From NCBI GenBank assembly GCA_947478655.1, contig CANJWU010000046.1, forward strand, positions 1-7,988: 7,988 nt of DNA. Direction: 5' to 3'. The stretch comes from Sphingobacteriales bacterium (GTDB lineage: Bacteria; Bacteroidota; Bacteroidia; Sphingobacteriales; Sphingobacteriaceae). Positions 6,780 through 7,988 of this stretch are shown one piece after another (the first letter of the stretch is position 1; each line of letters begins with the position of its first letter). The position numbers were made by a program, and so were the translations under genes. The notes under the pieces were generated by a model. It searched no databases. It was not told the origin of the DNA and saw only the letters and a program-made list of their open reading frames with translations.

Positions 6780-7988
6780 TTATTTAAGATTCAATTGAAA
6801 GTAATATCCCGTTTCGTCAAAAACCAAATCTTTGCTATTTGTATTTGCGTAAAATAAATCTTGCTCTTTTGTTTTAGGATAAATAATAACCGCTTTGCCT
6901 TTTACAAATATAGTAATGGGCATATCAAAATCTTTAGTCTCGCAATCCCAACTATAGCTTACATTTAAGCCACTTTCGCTCGTTTTTAATTGTACATTTA
7001 ATTTGGCTAAACTAGCCACATTTAAGTATTGATGAAAAATAGCCGTCAAATCCATTTTTGATTTTTCGTTCATGAATGCAAGTACATCTAATGTAGAAAT
7101 ATTTTTACGCGCATATTTTTGTTGTAAACTTTTTACAATGTCCCACCAAATAGTATCGTTATGTATCACACTTCTTAAAGTATTTAAAAACAAGGCGCCT
7201 TTTGAATACATATCTCCTGCACCTTCTTGGTTAACGCCATAGGGACCAACAATGGTTTCTTTATTATCCACGCCTCTTTTTAAACCATTCAAATATTTAT
7301 CTGCCGAGGCTTTTCCATACAAATCTTCTAAATATACCGCTTCTGCATATTGACCAAAGCCCTCGTGAATCCACATGTCGGCAATATCATAAGAGGTTAA
7401 AGAGTTGCCCCACCATTCATGCGCACTTTCGTGTATAATGATGTAATCAAATTTTTTGCCCTCGCCAGAACCTGACAAATCAAAGCCTCTGTAACCGTTT
7501 TTATAGCCATTACCATAAGCTACGCAGCTTTGGTGTTCCATGCCTAAATAAGGCGACTCTACTAGCTTATAGCCATCTTCGTAAAAGGCATAAGGACCAA
7601 ATCTATTTTCAAAAATGGCTAGCATTGGTTTAACTTGTTCAAATTGTTTTTTAGCTTTTGCTTCGTTACTTTTTAACACCCAATAATCTAATGTTAAGCT
7701 TTGATTTTTTATTGGACTCACATAAGTGTCGGCAAAATGAACATAATTGCCTATGTTAAAAGTAACATCGTAATTATTAATAGGGTTCGCTACAAACCAA
7801 TTGTATTGACTGTAACCATCGCTTTGTTTTATAACAGACCTTAAGCGCCCATTAGATATATTGAGCAATGGATCAGGACAAGTAATACTAATGAGCATGC
7901 TGTCTGGTTCATCACTTTGGTGATCTTTATTTGGCCACCAACAACTGGCACCAAAACCCTGACAGGCAACGGCTACCCATGGTTCCCC
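6780..7988 (-). CDS. M1-family zinc metallopeptidase (aminopeptidase N-like), C-terminal part, 5' truncated by window edge
   Basis: The gene is read on the minus strand from beyond the right edge to a TAA at 6782-6780; 402 codons are visible. The ATG at 7898 is internal: the 30 codons before it are open and encode the typical M1 segment PWVAVACQGFGAS followed by WWP and DEPDSM. Counting from the edge, the exopeptidase loop is GMEH (149-152), replacing the classical GAMEN. The zinc site is HESAH (186-190) followed by WWGN, with the third ligand Glu209 in HEGFG exactly 18 residues later. The catalytic-type Tyr261 lies in MYSKGALFL. All zinc-site and catalytic residues are therefore present. After the catalytic domain there is a short helical part and a C-terminal beta-rich stretch (about 330-402). 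The signal peptide and N-terminal beta domain lie outside the window, so location is unknown, although many Bacteroidota homologues are exported. It converges on the helicase with a 2-base gap. Family assignment is secure; peptide specificity is not known. Confidence 0.93.
   Translation of the reverse strand, partial: GEPWVAVACQGFGASCWWPNKDHQSDEPDSMLISITCPDPLLNISNGRLRSVIKQSDGYSQYNWFVANPINNYDVTFNIGNYVHFADTYVSPIKNQSLTLDYWVLKSNEAKAKKQFEQVKPMLAIFENRFGPYAFYEDGYKLVESPYLGMEHQSCVAYGNGYKNGYRGFDLSGSGEGKKFDYIIIHESAHEWWGNSLTSYDIADMWIHEGFGQYAEAVYLEDLYGKASADKYLNGLKRGVDNKETIVGPYGVNQEGAGDMYSKGALFLNTLRSVIHNDTIWWDIVKSLQQKYARKNISTLDVLAFMNEKSKMDLTAIFHQYLNVASLAKLNVQLKTSESGLNVSYSWDCETKDFDMPITIFVKGKAVIIYPKTKEQDLFYANTNSKDLVFDETGYYFQLNLK

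Noticed and set aside
6790..6799. TTCAATTGAA palindrome near the convergent gene ends
   Set aside because: It is a short AT-rich palindrome within the peptidase coding sequence without a T-tract; it is likely chance and not a terminator.
1..7988. Search for CRISPR arrays, tRNA/rRNA genes, insertion sequences, phage or defence genes
   Set aside because: No regularly spaced repeats, cloverleaf-like sequences, transposase motifs or long terminal inverted repeats were seen; coding genes fill nearly all of the window.

Overview
The window looks like ordinary core chromosome of an AT-rich member of the Bacteroidota. Three things point there: a single-membrane-subunit sdhC-sdhA-sdhB operon of the fumarate-reductase-like type, a TAnnTTTG promoter element just ahead of that operon, and start codons with no clear Shine-Dalgarno sequence. 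Lower ranks cannot be settled from this sequence alone.

Layout, left to right. (1) Positions 2-439 hold the 3' end of a DAO-type FAD-dependent oxidoreductase that enters from outside the window. (2) After 42 bases comes a small predicted lipoprotein of unknown function (482-919). (3) A 166-base gap (920-1085) carries the promoter region of the next operon, with a small dyad upstream of it. (4) Positions 1086-4535 encode succinate:quinone oxidoreductase (complex II): di-haem cytochrome b subunit SdhC, flavoprotein SdhA and iron-sulfur protein SdhB. The gaps between them are 24 and 12 bases, and a strong intrinsic terminator (4540-4565) closes the unit. (5) A PIF1/RecD-like helicase with a C-terminal helix-turn-helix domain follows (4612-6777), apparently starting at TTG. 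(6) Convergent to it, with only 2 bases between the stop codons, is the C-terminal part of an M1-family zinc metallopeptidase (6780-7988, minus strand), which runs off the right edge.

The three sdh genes work as one membrane complex. SdhA oxidises succinate (or reduces fumarate) at a covalently bound FAD, SdhB carries electrons through three Fe-S clusters, and SdhC anchors the complex and exchanges electrons with the quinone pool through two b haems. The remaining genes share no obvious pathway with it.

I see no mobile element, CRISPR array, RNA gene, prophage gene or defence island, and no convincing novel system. The points most worth a second look are the gene-boundary corrections (sdhC, the helicase, both edge genes), the Gly in SdhC where the Wolinella E-pathway has Glu, the near-abutting convergent gene pair, and the unassigned lipoprotein.
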